NCBI RefSeq assembly: GCF_007750855.1
Contig: NZ_CP036291.1
Location: 5,306,905 to 5,370,904, forward strand
Reading direction: 5' to 3'
Source: Pirellulimonas nuda
GTDB lineage: Bacteria; Planctomycetota; Planctomycetia; Pirellulales; Lacipirellulaceae
DNA length: 64,000 nt
Notes under the pieces: generated by a model
What the model saw: only the letters and a program-made list of their open reading frames with translations
What the model was told of the DNA's origin: nothing
Databases searched by the model: none
Shown here: positions 1-9,900 of the stretch, piece after piece
Position numbering within the stretch: position 1 is the stretch's first letter
Layout of the letters: every line of letters starts with the position of its first letter
Program-made: the position numbers and the translations under genes

Positions 1-269
1 GTGTGGCAGCAGGGCTCAAGCGACACGTACAGCGTGGCCCCGCGGGCCCCCTCGCCCGCGGCGTTCAGGGCGTTCACCTCTGCGTGCGGGCCGCCAAACC
101 GCTCGTGCCACCCCTCACCCACCAGGCGGCCTTCGCGGACGACGACACAGCCGACCATCGGGTTGGGCTCGACGAGGCCCTCGCCGCGCAGCGCGAGCTC
201 TGCCGCACGCCGCGCCCAGTGCTCGTCGCGGTCGGAAGGATCGGCAGGGTCTATGGAAGCGTCCGTCAC
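1..269 (-). CDS. ribD: RibD deaminase domain, N-terminal part (partial)
   Basis: Riboflavin biosynthesis protein RibD; this part is the pyrimidine deaminase domain, which acts on the diaminopyrimidine intermediate in the cytoplasm. The minus-strand translation shows the family blocks in order: [36 protein letters not shown] (the H-A-E zinc/catalytic motif) and [10 protein letters not shown] (zinc cysteines). About 89 residues are visible and the gene runs off the left edge, so the reductase domain is outside the window. No ATG is in frame upstream of the conserved region; the GTG at 269 is the chosen start and agrees with the family's usual N-terminus. It is divergent from the next gene, with about 217 bp between them. 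Confidence 0.85.
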   Translation of the reverse strand, partial: MTDASIDPADPSDRDEHWARRAAELALRGEGLVEPNPMVGCVVVREGRLVGEGWHERFGGPHAEVNALNAAGEGARGATLYVSLEPCCH

Positions 270-486
270 AGCGACCTGTCGTGAAGTGCAGGGAGCGGGC
301 CAATCCGTACTAAGAACGAAGCCGCCGACCGGCGCCGATCGTGGCGGACCGACTCAACGCCCCAACAGAAAACGTTTGCGGCGACCGCCGGCGACCCCAT
401 ACGATCTAAACATCCAAGTTGACCGGCGTCTATCGTCGGCGTCACGTCTCTGCCTGGTCTCCACACGAACCCGGAGCGCCCCTGCC

Positions 487-855
487 ATGATCCACCACCA
501 ACTGCTCCCCGACCAGCGGGTCCTGGTCGTCACCCCCGAGAGCCCGCTGGAGAAGCGCGACTTCGAGGCCCTGGCGCCGATCGTCGACCGTGTGATCGCC
601 GAGCACGGGTCGCTTGGCGGGCTGATGATCTACACCAAGAGCTTCCCCGGCTGGAAAGACTTCTCGGCGATGCTGGGCCACTTTAATTTCGTCAAGGACC
701 ACCAAAAGCACATCACCAAGGTGGCCGCGGTCACCGACAGCGCGTTCCTGTCGATCCTGCCAAGCGTGGCCTCCTTCTTCGTACACGCCAAGGTGCGGCA
801 CTTCGACTACGAAGACAAAGCCGAAGCGCTGGCGTGGCTCGACAGCGACACGTAG
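487..855 (+). CDS. SpoIIAA-like (STAS-related) protein
   Basis: A 122-residue soluble protein. It resembles the SpoIIAA-like family (PF11964), which has a STAS-type fold of about 120 residues. Visible hallmarks are a start with a short strand and Pro-Glu turn (VVTPESPLEKRDFEALAPIV), the central G-L-M-I-Y stretch followed by a Phe/Trp-rich segment (FPGWKDFSAMLGH), and the closing FDYEDKAEALAWL helix. The length fits the family. The function of these proteins is poorly known; a role in membrane association or regulation is inference. The ATG at 487 is chosen because the family homology begins there; the open frame further upstream overlaps ribD and has no family similarity. Confidence 0.75.
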   Translation: MIHHQLLPDQRVLVVTPESPLEKRDFEALAPIVDRVIAEHGSLGGLMIYTKSFPGWKDFSAMLGHFNFVKDHQKHITKVAAVTDSAFLSILPSVASFFVHAKVRHFDYEDKAEALAWLDSDT

Positions 856-1091
856 GTCAGGCCGTGCCTGACGCCTGGCTGGAGCCCAGCCACGCCGCGA
901 AGCAGGAAAGGGAAGATGGCGACGCTTGGAGATGAGGGGATAGGCGTCCGCGGGTCTGAACGCCGCCAAGCAGGATGGCTGGATCGATGCGACCGGTTGC
1001 AAACCGTCAGTCAACGAATCAACGCATCCCCCTACCTCCCGTTCATCTCCACCCCTCCCTTCTGTCTTTCGCGGCCTCGTTTTCCTTTAGG

Positions 1092-1415
1092 CTACGACGG
1101 CATCCACAGCTTCTTTTCCCCCGCGGTCGCCGCGGCGCCGTCGGGGGTCCAGATGGCCGAGGCCGGGGCCGGTTCGGCGGGGGGGCCGAGGTGGGCACCC
1201 TGTTGCAGCGCCCCGGCCGGGTCGGGGACGTCCGGCAGCGCGCCGATCGCGCTGAGGATGGCGTACACCCGCTCGGCGATGCCGGGCTCGTCGAAGTGGT
1301 TGCTGCGGAGGTGGTTGAGCTGCTCCAGGGCCTCCTGCTCGCGCCCGACTCGATCAGCGGCTCGAACGACAGCACCTCCCACTTAGCGACCGATTCGCCG
1401 AAGGCCTCCGCGCGA
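1092..1415 (-). pseudogene. Broken duplicate of the 3' end of the SEC-C/TPR gene
   Basis: From 1092 to about 1343 this matches 2966 to about 3217 with two mismatches in roughly 252 bp. Beyond that there is a one-base deletion (CTCGCGCCC against CTCGCGTCCC), which shifts the frame, and identity fades out near 1415. Homology begins exactly at the TAG stop codon in both copies; the bases beyond it are unrelated. It encodes the same last ~84 residues, ending in EKKLWMPS, but has no SEC-C motif or TPR region and no plausible start, so it is a remnant. The PEP-CTERM gene at 1445-2782 lies between remnant and parent. Confidence 0.85.
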
Positions 1416-1444
1416 CGTGGGTGGGCGCCAAGCAGGCTATCACA

Positions 1445-2782
1445 CTATCGCAGAAGCCGCCTGCGCAGTCCCGCCACGCCGGCAAACGCTCCCGCGACCG
1501 ATAGCACCCAAGCGGCCGGCTCGGGTACAGTGACAAAACGAATCAGTCCTGCGTCGGCGCCCGGTGACACCTGGCGAGTGAAGTCGAAGGCGAACGCCTG
1601 GCCGTCCGCGAGCCACCCGCTAACGCTCCCGGCCATCGGGAACTCCCCCGGAGGGCCCAAGCCTTCAACCAGAAAGCCGCTGCCAAAGAATGTCACGACG
1701 CTGCCGGTTTCAATCAGCAGGTTGGCGTCGCGGAAGATGCCGCCGCGGATCGAGACTTCGCTGCCAAGCTTCGCCGTGATTGAAAGCTCATCGAGGTCAC
1801 CTCCGGAGAGGTTGACGAAGGAGTCGCTGGCGTCGATCGTCAGCCCTCTGGCGCGCAACCTGACCAGGTCGACGAACGATCCACTCTCTGCCAGGATGCT
1901 TGCAGCCTCCGTCGGGTAGGTTCGCGTTACATCGAGCGTGATCTTTCCTCCCCGCGCAAGAGTGGCCAGCCGAGAGAAAAAATCTGTGCGGTACCTTTCA
2001 AGGAGGATCGTTCCGCCGTCAGTTGCAACCAAGTCTCCGAATGCGCCAGCACCGAAGTTTACCACAGCGAGGCCGCGATCTCGCACCGTCACTAGGTCAA
2101 AACCTGCGAAACCCGTTGAGAATCGAGCGTTGTCTTGGACAAGGATTTTGGACAGCAATCCATTCCGAGCGATCAACGTTGCGTTGCCGGAGACGACTGA
2201 GACGGGATTGGTAGGATTATTATCTGCGTAGAGAATCTCGGCGAAGCCATTTTCCGTCACCGTAAGGTTGCCCATGGCGCCACCGTTGAACGAAGCGGTG
2301 GCATTGCCGGCAATCTCAATTACTCCGGGTCCCGAATTTGTGAACTCGGCACGGGCGTTCTCGTTGAGGGTTACCTTCCTCGCACCTGCACTTAGCCCAA
2401 CCTGGAGCAATGCAGAACCTGTAATCAGCGCCTCTCCTTCGACGGAACTGCCAAAGATTAATGAAATGGTGGAATCGTCGGTCGCGAACAGATCGCCGGA
2501 AATCTGCCCAAACCCGTGGCGGAACAAAGAGCTGCCGTAGACCGCAACACTCCGCCCGGGGCTCGGTCCACCTCCGATCGGAAGAGAATTCACGAAGACT
2601 GTGGTTGGGGAGAGATCCACGCTGTCCCGCACCACGATGCCAGCCGGGAACATCATCCCGTCCGATACCTGAATCTCATTTGCCATCCCGTTGTCGAAAA
2701 CAACCTGGGCAACGCAGTCAATGCTGGGCGTCTGCAGCAAGGTTGTCAGAACGACAACGCTGCACCATCCTCGTGAATCCAT
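1445..2782 (-). CDS. Secreted PEP-CTERM protein of unknown function
   Basis: A 445-residue exported protein. The chosen ATG (2782) gives a short signal peptide (SVVVLTTLLQTPSIDCVAQ) followed by VVFDNGMANEIQVSDG. The frame stays open upstream but that part has no signal-peptide character. The body is made of imperfect repeats rich in Gly, Asn, Ala and Ser with alternating hydrophobic residues (for example GNATASFNGGAMGNLTVTENG), which looks like a beta-solenoid or autotransporter-type passenger. It ends in a canonical exosortase signal: V-P-E-P, a hydrophobic span (AAWVLSVAGAFAGVAGL) and RRRLLR. The role is unknown; a surface or extracellular-matrix protein is the reasonable inference. It is bracketed by the SEC-C gene and a fragment of that gene. 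Confidence 0.8.
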   Translation of the reverse strand: MDSRGWCSVVVLTTLLQTPSIDCVAQVVFDNGMANEIQVSDGMMFPAGIVVRDSVDLSPTTVFVNSLPIGGGPSPGRSVAVYGSSLFRHGFGQISGDLFATDDSTISLIFGSSVEGEALITGSALLQVGLSAGARKVTLNENARAEFTNSGPGVIEIAGNATASFNGGAMGNLTVTENGFAEILYADNNPTNPVSVVSGNATLIARNGLLSKILVQDNARFSTGFAGFDLVTVRDRGLAVVNFGAGAFGDLVATDGGTILLERYRTDFFSRLATLARGGKITLDVTRTYPTEAASILAESGSFVDLVRLRARGLTIDASDSFVNLSGGDLDELSITAKLGSEVSIRGGIFRDANLLIETGSVVTFFGSGFLVEGLGPPGEFPMAGSVSGWLADGQAFAFDFTRQVSPGADAGLIRFVTVPEPAAWVLSVAGAFAGVAGLRRRLLR

Positions 2783-2965
2783 GTTGAAACTCAGGGCGCG
2801 GAGGTAGATGAGCAGGGAAGAGACTCGTACGGCTGACACTTCGGCAGCAACGGCGATAGTATCCTCGCGGCGCTTGCCGAAGTCTAGCGACTTGGTCAGA
2901 CAATCCGCGCGGCGTCTTCCGCCGGCAGGCGGCGACGTCACTACCGGCGCGTCTGACTCAGCCCC

Positions 2966-5095
2966 CTACGACGGCATCCACAGCTTCTTTTCCCCCGCGG
3001 TCGCCGCGGCGCCGTCGGGGGTCCAGATGGCCGAGGCCGGGGCCGGTTCGGCGGGGGGGCCGAGGTGGGCGCCCTGCTGCAGCGCCCCGGCCGGGTCGGG
3101 GACGTCCGGCAGCGCGCCGATCGCGCTGAGGATGGCGTACACCCGCTCGGCGATGCCGGGCTCGTCGAAGTGGTTGCTGCGGAGGTGGTTGAGCTGCTCC
3201 AGGGCCTCCTGCTCGCGTCCCGCCTCGATTAGCAGCTCAAACGACAGCACCTCCCACTTGGCGACCGACGCGCCGGAGGCCTCGGTGCGGCGCCGCGCCT
3301 CGTCCACCAGGTCGAGCGCCACGGCCGGGTCTTCTTGCTGCTGGATCAGCCGTGCGTAGATGTCGTCCGTCTTGATCTTCTCGGCGACGCTCGGGCGGCG
3401 CAGCAGCTCGCGTCCGGTGACCTCGATGGCGGTCGAGGCGCCGGCGATGATCGCCCGCCGGTGCAGGCCCGCCAACGCTTCGTCGTCGAGCTTCTCTAGC
3501 TGTACCCGCGCAAAACGCACCAGCGGCAACCGCTCAACGTCGACCCCTTCGGCCGTCGGGTCGATCGGCTCGGGCTGGGGGAGCGAGAGCCCGTCGCGGA
3601 GCGCGGCGATGGTCTGGGCGTGGTCGGCGTTGGCCGCCCCCTGCTCGAGGATCAGCACCGAAGCCATCACGGCCCGCCTGGACTCGGGGTCGGCGACCCC
3701 CTCGCTGGGGGACTTTCCCGCCAGGGCGGCGCGGGGCGCCAGCGGCCACTTCTGCAGGATCCGCTCGCGGCGTTCTTCTCGCCGCAGCTCGCGACGCAGT
3801 TCGGCCGGGGTATCGGTCGGGAAGCTCCACCGCCAGCCGAGGGCGGCGTCGATCGCGGGGATGTGGTCGATGGTCTCGGGGGGCTCCGGCTCGCCCGCCG
3901 CGTCGCCGGCGAGCTCGCGGACCCCGGCCAACGCGGCGTCGAAGTCGGCGCCCGCCAACGCAACCAGCTCGAGCCGCTGTGGGCGGTTGGTTTGGCGCCC
4001 GAAGTAGCCGAGCTGGGCGATCACGCACGGCACCTCGGAGCGGGTGAGCTCCTTGCCCGACGCGGGCATCGCCCGATCGAGCACCAGGTACTCGGCCCGG
4101 GGCGGGGGCCCGTCGACCGACTGCGGGTCGACGTAGGCGCCTGTTTGGCGGTGCAGTCGGTCCGCGGCGTCGAGACGGGAGATCAGCGCCTCTTCGTCCT
4201 GCATCGGGATGGTCACCAGCAGCGTCTCGACCATCGCCTCGTCGGTGTCGGGGTCGAGCAGTTGGGCGATCGCCTCGGCCTCAACCGCGTCGTCCACCGG
4301 CACTTCCATCTTGGCGAACTGGTGCATCTTCTGGGCGAAGCCGCGGCGGTCGCCGAGCCAGCCGTGCACCAGCGCCGAGTTGAACACCAGCGCCTCGAGC
4401 TCCGGGTGCCGCTCTACCAGCGCGTCGAGCACGCCAGCCGCCTGGCGCCACTTGCCTTGGCTGGCCAGCACCTGGGCGACGTAGTGGTCGTGTTCGCAGA
4501 CGTGCCCCTCCGGCACGTCGCGGAGGAACAGGTTGTCACGCAACAGCACCGGCAGCCCGGCCGACTGGTTGAGCCGCAGCAACAACTGCATGGCGCGGGT
4601 GTCTTCTTTGCCGACGATCCCCTGGTAGAGCCACAGGTGCGCCCGCGCCGCTAGCACGTCGCCGGAGAGCAGCAGCGCGTGCCCCACCGCGCCGATCGCC
4701 TCGAGCACGCGCAGCGGCATGTTCTCCGCGACCAGCTCGAGCGCGTCCTGCAGGCGCCCGACCGCCAGGCCGAGGTCGTCCTTCACGCACGCTAGCATCG
4801 CGGCGTGGGCGTGGGCCGAGGGATTCTTGATCTCCTTGGCGAGGAAGTCGTCTACCGTCTTGGCGACGTCTTCGAACTTCTCCAGCGTGAACTCCACCAC
4901 GGCCTTGAGGTCGAGCAGCGACGCGCGGCCCGGGTACTTGCGGAGCGACTGCTCGACGTGCTGCAGGGCGGCGCGGGGCTGATCCCCCTCGATCATGCGG
5001 TGGATCTTCTCGATCTCGCCGGCGAGGTCGGAGCAACAGAACTTCAGCTTCTTGCCGCTGCCGCAGGGGCACAGCGCGTAGGGGTCGACCGACAT
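2966..5095 (-). CDS. SEC-C motif and tetratricopeptide protein
   Basis: A 709-residue cytoplasmic protein. The N-terminus (residues 9-21) carries the SEC-C metal-binding motif C-P-C-G-S-G-K-K-x3-C-C, the zinc finger also found at the C-terminus of SecA. It is followed by helical TPR-like repeats (ALQHVEQSLRKYPGRASLLDL and similar) over about the first 300 residues. The remainder is alpha-helical with a Pro/Ala-rich tail ending EKKLWMPS. The ATG at 5095 is chosen because it puts the SEC-C motif at the N-terminus; the longer open frame upstream reads through a G+C-rich inverted repeat. The function is unknown; SEC-C proteins with TPRs are common in planctomycetes. Its 3' end is duplicated at 1092-1415. 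Confidence 0.8.
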   Translation of the reverse strand: MSVDPYALCPCGSGKKLKFCCSDLAGEIEKIHRMIEGDQPRAALQHVEQSLRKYPGRASLLDLKAVVEFTLEKFEDVAKTVDDFLAKEIKNPSAHAHAAMLACVKDDLGLAVGRLQDALELVAENMPLRVLEAIGAVGHALLLSGDVLAARAHLWLYQGIVGKEDTRAMQLLLRLNQSAGLPVLLRDNLFLRDVPEGHVCEHDHYVAQVLASQGKWRQAAGVLDALVERHPELEALVFNSALVHGWLGDRRGFAQKMHQFAKMEVPVDDAVEAEAIAQLLDPDTDEAMVETLLVTIPMQDEEALISRLDAADRLHRQTGAYVDPQSVDGPPPRAEYLVLDRAMPASGKELTRSEVPCVIAQLGYFGRQTNRPQRLELVALAGADFDAALAGVRELAGDAAGEPEPPETIDHIPAIDAALGWRWSFPTDTPAELRRELRREERRERILQKWPLAPRAALAGKSPSEGVADPESRRAVMASVLILEQGAANADHAQTIAALRDGLSLPQPEPIDPTAEGVDVERLPLVRFARVQLEKLDDEALAGLHRRAIIAGASTAIEVTGRELLRRPSVAEKIKTDDIYARLIQQQEDPAVALDLVDEARRRTEASGASVAKWEVLSFELLIEAGREQEALEQLNHLRSNHFDEPGIAERVYAILSAIGALPDVPDPAGALQQGAHLGPPAEPAPASAIWTPDGAAATAGEKKLWMPS

Positions 5096-5285
5096 GTGTG
5101 TTTCGCCTTGGATTTCGTATCGGCCGCGCGCAAGCGGGCCGACGCGTGAGGGTTCACGCGGGGGTGTTCGGTAACCACCGATTCTAGCCGAAGCTGGCCG
5201 TCCATCCCACCGGCGCGGCGGGGGCGCCGCCGGAGCCGACCCGACCGGCGTCCGCCCGCAGGCGGGGTGTCGCCCCGCGGAAGCC

Positions 5286-5374
5286 GCGCGAGCCGGGCCG
5301 TCGCCGGCCCCGGCCTTCTCGGGGCGCCAGCGGTATTCGCGGGGCGCCGGGGCCGGGGACGGCCCGGCTCGCGC
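5286..5374. repeat. Long intergenic inverted repeat (type B variant)
   Basis: Arms 5286-5313 and 5347-5374 are reverse complements over about 28 bp with one mismatch and a 33-nt loop. The core GAGCCGGGCCGTC resembles the arms of the repeat at 55199-55273 (GAGCCGGGGCGTC), so this is probably a diverged member of the same dispersed palindrome family. It lies in the 492-bp gap between two divergent genes (SEC-C start at 5095, BBP7 start at 5588), so it is not a simple terminator. No other feature is seen in that gap. Confidence 0.7.
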
Positions 5375-5587
5375 CACGAACATGCTGGCGCGCCGATGGC
5401 GGGTTTTGTCGGTTGTTCTGCTGGTAGGGGTTGTGCCTGGCGGGGCGGTTCGTCGGATTCTAGCGGTAATTCCTGTACTGCGGGCCGCGGGAGGTCGATG
5501 AACAACGCAGGACGCCCGGCAGACCGGCGCGGACCGGGCCGGGGGTACGTTCCGCAAGGAAACGAAAGGGGCGAGGGCAGCGTGACC

Positions 5588-6817
5588 ATGAATCGATTCC
5601 AAACCGCAATCCTGCTTGCCGCGATGGCGGCTTGGCCCGCGTGTCGGGCCTGGGCAGATGATCTACCGACCCCCGCCGCAAGCGAGTTCGACTACGACGC
5701 GCCCGGCGGACCGTCGGAGCACTTCGAAGAGATCACCCCGCCGGTCTCCTCCATGGGCGACATCGGCGGCGCCCTGCAACCGATCCCGCAAGGGGAACAG
5801 TTGTGGGAGTACGAACCGGCGGTGACCGAGAGCACCGGCACCTGGCTGCGCCGCGGGTACTGGTACGTTGAGAGCGACGCGGTCGTGCTCAACCGATACT
5901 GGGACCGCAACGCCTTTGTGCTGGCGTCCGACCTGAGCAGCGGCGGGCTGCAGGACCTGCAGCTCGATCGCAGCAAGCCGGGCGCCGAGGGGAACGTACG
6001 CCTGACGCTCGGGCGGTTCCTGTTCCGCGACACGACCAACCGCGACCACACGATGGAGTTCACCGGCTTCGGCGGCGGCGAGTGGACGCAGTCCAACCGC
6101 ATCACCTCCGACGTGCCCAACGCGTTGTTCGTCCGCGACGACATCGACCTCAACAACCCGTCGTTCGACGGCGCGTCGACGATGCAGACCAAGTACGACA
6201 GCCGGCTGACGATGTTCGAGCTGAACTACCGGGTGCACGACCGCATGGGCCGCGACCAGATGGTGCTGACCCCCAACGGCGATTGGGTCCGACGCGCAAA
6301 CTCTGGCTTGACGCGGAACTTCCTGGTCGGCCTGCGCTACATCGACCTCACCGAGAACCTCGCCTGGTCCGCCCAGGACATCGCCACCCAGACTACGTCC
6401 GCCGATTCGGGCCTCTACAACATCCGCACCAGCAACGACGTGATCGGCCCCCAGGTAGGCGGCGGCATCACCTACGAGTCGGACCGCTTCAGTGTCGAGC
6501 TCTTCGGCAAGGGGGGCGTGATGCTCAACGACGCCAAGGGGGTCTCTCGTATGACCTACGCGAACGCCCAAGGCCTCGACGACTTCTACACCAACAACCG
6601 CGAGGGCGTGCTGACCTACGTCTTCCAGACCGGGTTCATCGGGCGTTGGCACATGCGGCCCAACCTCTCGCTCCGCGGCGGCTACGAGATGCTGTTCCTC
6701 GTGAACATGGCCGCAGCGCCCGACCAGATCAAGTTCGACCCCGACTTCAGCCGCGTAGCGACCTCAAACAACCCGTTTTACCAAGGGCTCACTCTCGGGA
6801 TGGAGTACTTCTGGTAA
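5588..6817 (+). CDS. BBP7-family outer-membrane beta-barrel protein
   Basis: A 409-residue envelope protein with an N-terminal signal peptide (TAILLAAMAAWPACRAWA, cleavage near ADDL). Typical BBP7-type features of planctomycetes are visible: WYVESDAVVLNR near the start of the barrel, repeated amphipathic strands (TMEFTGFGGGEW, LTMFELNYRVHDR, NFLVGLRYIDL, FSVELFGKGGVML), the GPQVGGGITYE segment, and the terminal aromatic strand GLTLGMEYFW, whose final aromatic residue suits outer-membrane assembly. The start is ATG 5588, behind an AAGGGGCGAGG ribosome-binding site; GTG 5582 is two codons upstream and cannot be excluded. The role is unknown. It appears to be monocistronic. Confidence 0.8.
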   Translation: MNRFQTAILLAAMAAWPACRAWADDLPTPAASEFDYDAPGGPSEHFEEITPPVSSMGDIGGALQPIPQGEQLWEYEPAVTESTGTWLRRGYWYVESDAVVLNRYWDRNAFVLASDLSSGGLQDLQLDRSKPGAEGNVRLTLGRFLFRDTTNRDHTMEFTGFGGGEWTQSNRITSDVPNALFVRDDIDLNNPSFDGASTMQTKYDSRLTMFELNYRVHDRMGRDQMVLTPNGDWVRRANSGLTRNFLVGLRYIDLTENLAWSAQDIATQTTSADSGLYNIRTSNDVIGPQVGGGITYESDRFSVELFGKGGVMLNDAKGVSRMTYANAQGLDDFYTNNREGVLTYVFQTGFIGRWHMRPNLSLRGGYEMLFLVNMAAAPDQIKFDPDFSRVATSNNPFYQGLTLGMEYFW

Positions 6818-6954
6818 CCAGCCGCGGTTTGGGCTAGCAACGCCGGGCCGAGCGGGTTTAGCTTGAACCTATCGGCCGCGCAAGGACGCAACTAACTCCA
6901 CGGCCCAGTTCCGGGGTCCTGTTCCGGAGCTCACTTCCGGACCGCAGTGCACCC

Positions 6955-9900
6955 ATGGATCAGCCCGCCCCCTCCGATCGCTCCTCCTGGCTCGACCGCA
7001 AGCCCTGGGGCCTGTCGAACTGGCTGATGGTGGCGATGATCGCGCTGCTGGCGATCGGGCTCACGCCGCGCGGCCTGCGGCGGGCGGTCGAGGGGAACAC
7101 CAACAACGCCGAAGACTGGCTCCCGGCCGACTACCCAGAGTCCACCGACCTGCGCTGGCTCGCCGACCGCTTTGTCAGCGCCCAGTTCGTGCTGGTGAGC
7201 TGGGACGGCTGCACGCTGGGCGACACCGAACGGCTCCGGCTGCTCGAGCAGAAGCTGCAGCACGAGACCACGCCGGCCGGCGCGCCGATGTTCGGCCGGA
7301 TCGTCACCGGCCCCGGCATGGTGGCCAAGCTGACCGAGGCGCCCGCCAATCTGGAGCGGGCCCAAGCCATCGACCGCCTCGAAGGGGCGCTGGTCGGTCC
7401 GGCGCCGGTCAGCGACGCGGGCGAAAGCCTGGGCGATCAGGCCCGCACCACCTGCCTGGTCGCTTGGCTGTCTCAGGCTTCGCTGGGCAACAACCGCTCG
7501 ATGCGTGCCGCGGTGGAGCGGGCCCACGAGATCGTCGAGACCGAGTGCGGCGTGGCGGCCGCCAACATCCACCTCGGGGGCCCGCCGGTCGACAACGTGA
7601 CGATCGACATAGAAGGGGAACGCACCCTCCGATCGTTGGCCCTCTACTCCGGCCTGCTGGGCATCGGCCTGGCCTACTGGTGTTTCCGCGACTTGCGGCT
7701 GACGCTGGTGGTGTTCGCCGGCGCCGGGCTGAGCGCCGGCCTGAGCCTGGCCATCGTGTACTACTTCGGCGTGTTCGAGGTGCTGGCGCTGGGGCGCGAC
7801 AAGCCGCTGTACGGATCGGTAGACGCCATCCTGATGTCGATGCCGGCGGTGGTGTACGTGCTGGGCCTCTCCGGCGGCATCCACCTGGTCAACTACTACC
7901 GCGACGAGCGGGCCGCGCACGGCCGCTGGGGCGCGGTCGAACGGGCCGTCGCGGTGAGCTGGGCGCCCTGCGCGCTGGCCGCCTTCACCACCGCGGTGGG
8001 GCTCGGGTCGCTGGCGGCCAGCGACATCATCCCGATCAAAAAGTTCGGCATGTTCACGGCCTCGGGCGTGCTGGCCACCGTCGGCATGCTGTTCAGCCTG
8101 GTGCCGGTGTACCTGCACCTGTTCCCGCCCAAGGACGCCCCCGGCGAGCAGGCGAAGAAGAAGCACCAACCCTCGCTCCCCGCGTGGGCGACGCGTTACG
8201 CCGAGTACGTGGTCGGCCACAGCAATCGCGTGACGTTTGGCTGCTTGGCGTTGATGGCGGTCATGGCGTTGGGGCTGCCGAAGATCACGACCTCCGTCCA
8301 GATCCTCAAGCTGCTGGACGAAGACGTCGACCTGATCCACGACTACGCCTGGCTCGAGCGGCACATCGGGAACCTGGTGCCGATGGAGGTGATCGTGGCG
8401 CTGCCGCCGGAGAACCTCCGCGGGCCCGCCGAGCACCCCGAAGACGGCGGCGACTGCTACCGCATGACCATGGTCGAGAGGCTCGACCTGGTGCGCCGGA
8501 TCGGCGCGGCCGTCGAGCAGCTCGACCCGGTCAGCCGGGCGCTGTCGGCCGCTACCTTCGGCCCGGCCGAAGTAGCCCCGGGCCAGACCGCCTCGGTCCG
8601 CCGCGGCGCCGAGTACGCCGCCAGCACCGCCATGCAAGAGAACCGCGAGGCGCTGGGCGACTACCTGCGGATGGAAGGCCCCGACGAAAACGCCCGCGAG
8701 CTGTGGCGCGTCAGCGCCCGCCTCGCGGCCCTGAGCGATATCGATTACGGCCAGTTTGTCGGCGAGCTCCGCGCCAAGGTCGAGCCGGTGCTGGCCGCGT
8801 ACCGGCTGCGCGACGCGCTGACGGCGCGGCTGCACGCCCAAGGCAAACGCCTAGAAGGGTCTCGCGTGTGCGTGGCGTTTGCGGGCGAGGCCGCCGAGAA
8901 CGCGCCGGCCCAGCAGTCGGAGTCGGCGCTGCTGATGGACCTGCTCGCCGAGTCGGGCGTGCGGAACACGGTGGGCGGCGCCCGCGGCGTGCTACAGCCG
9001 CTGAACGTCACGCGCCTAGGCGCCGCGTCGCCCGAGGCCCGTGAGAAGCTCGAGCAGGGGCTCGCCGGGTTTGACGCCGTGGTGGCGCTCGACCGGCCGA
9101 CGCTGCAAGCGGTCGACGCGTTGCTGCCGGAAGGGGTGGCGCTGCTGCCCCCCGGCCTGGACAGCCCCCCCGCGGGCCCGCAGAGCGTCCGCGCCGATCA
9201 GCCGGTGATCGCCAGCATCTACAGCGGCATCGTCCCGCTGGTCTACAAGACCCAACGCGAGCTGCTCATCAGCCTGTTCCAAAGCATCGGCTGGGCCACG
9301 GTGCTGATCGCCTGCGTCATGGCCGTGCTGCTGCGGAGCGTGCGTGCCGGCGCCGTCTCGATGCTGCCGAACGTCTTCCCGATCATCCTGGTGTTCGGCG
9401 CGATGGGTTGGCTTGGGGTGAAGGTCGACATCGGCATCATGATGTGCGCTAGCGTCGCGTTGGGGGTTGCGGTGGACGACACGCTGCACTTCCTCACCTG
9501 GTTCCGCCGCGGCGTGGTGGAAGGGCTCGACCGTCGGGCCGCGACGCTGGGCGCCTTTGAGCGTTGCGGCGTGGCGATGTGTGAGACCACGCTGATCGCC
9601 GGCCTGGGGCTGGCGGTGTTCGCCGTGAGCACGTTCACGCCCACGCAGCAGTTCGGCTCGCTGATGATCATCATCCTGGGCGCCGCGTTGGTCGGCGACC
9701 TGTTGATGCTGCCGGCCATCCTCTGCGGGCCGCTGGGGCGGTGCTTCGCCCCCAACGAGAACCGACCGGCCCAGCCAGAAGAAGCGTCCCCACGGCACGA
9801 GGGCCCGAGGCTGGCGCGCCAGCCGGAGCCCCTTGAGCCCCCGGCCACGCCGCGGCCTGCGCCGGAGGCCGAAGCAACGCCCTCGGCCGGCGTCCCGGCG

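Noticed and set aside
1-855. 284-codon plus-strand frame reading through to the SpoIIAA-like gene
   Set aside because: Its first half is antisense to ribD; only the part from 487 has family similarity.
3620-4654. Long plus-strand open frame (344 codons) antisense to the SEC-C gene
   Set aside because: High G+C makes long antisense frames common; the minus frame has the SEC-C motif and TPR-like repeats, the plus frame has no known feature.
5096-5602. N-terminal extension of the SEC-C protein by 169 codons
   Set aside because: Passes through a G+C-rich inverted repeat; the SEC-C motif belongs at the N-terminus from ATG 5095.
6931-8841. Long minus-strand open frame (636 codons) antisense to the MMPL gene
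   Set aside because: His/Gln/Arg-rich low-complexity translation, typical of a shadow; the plus frame has clear RND topology.
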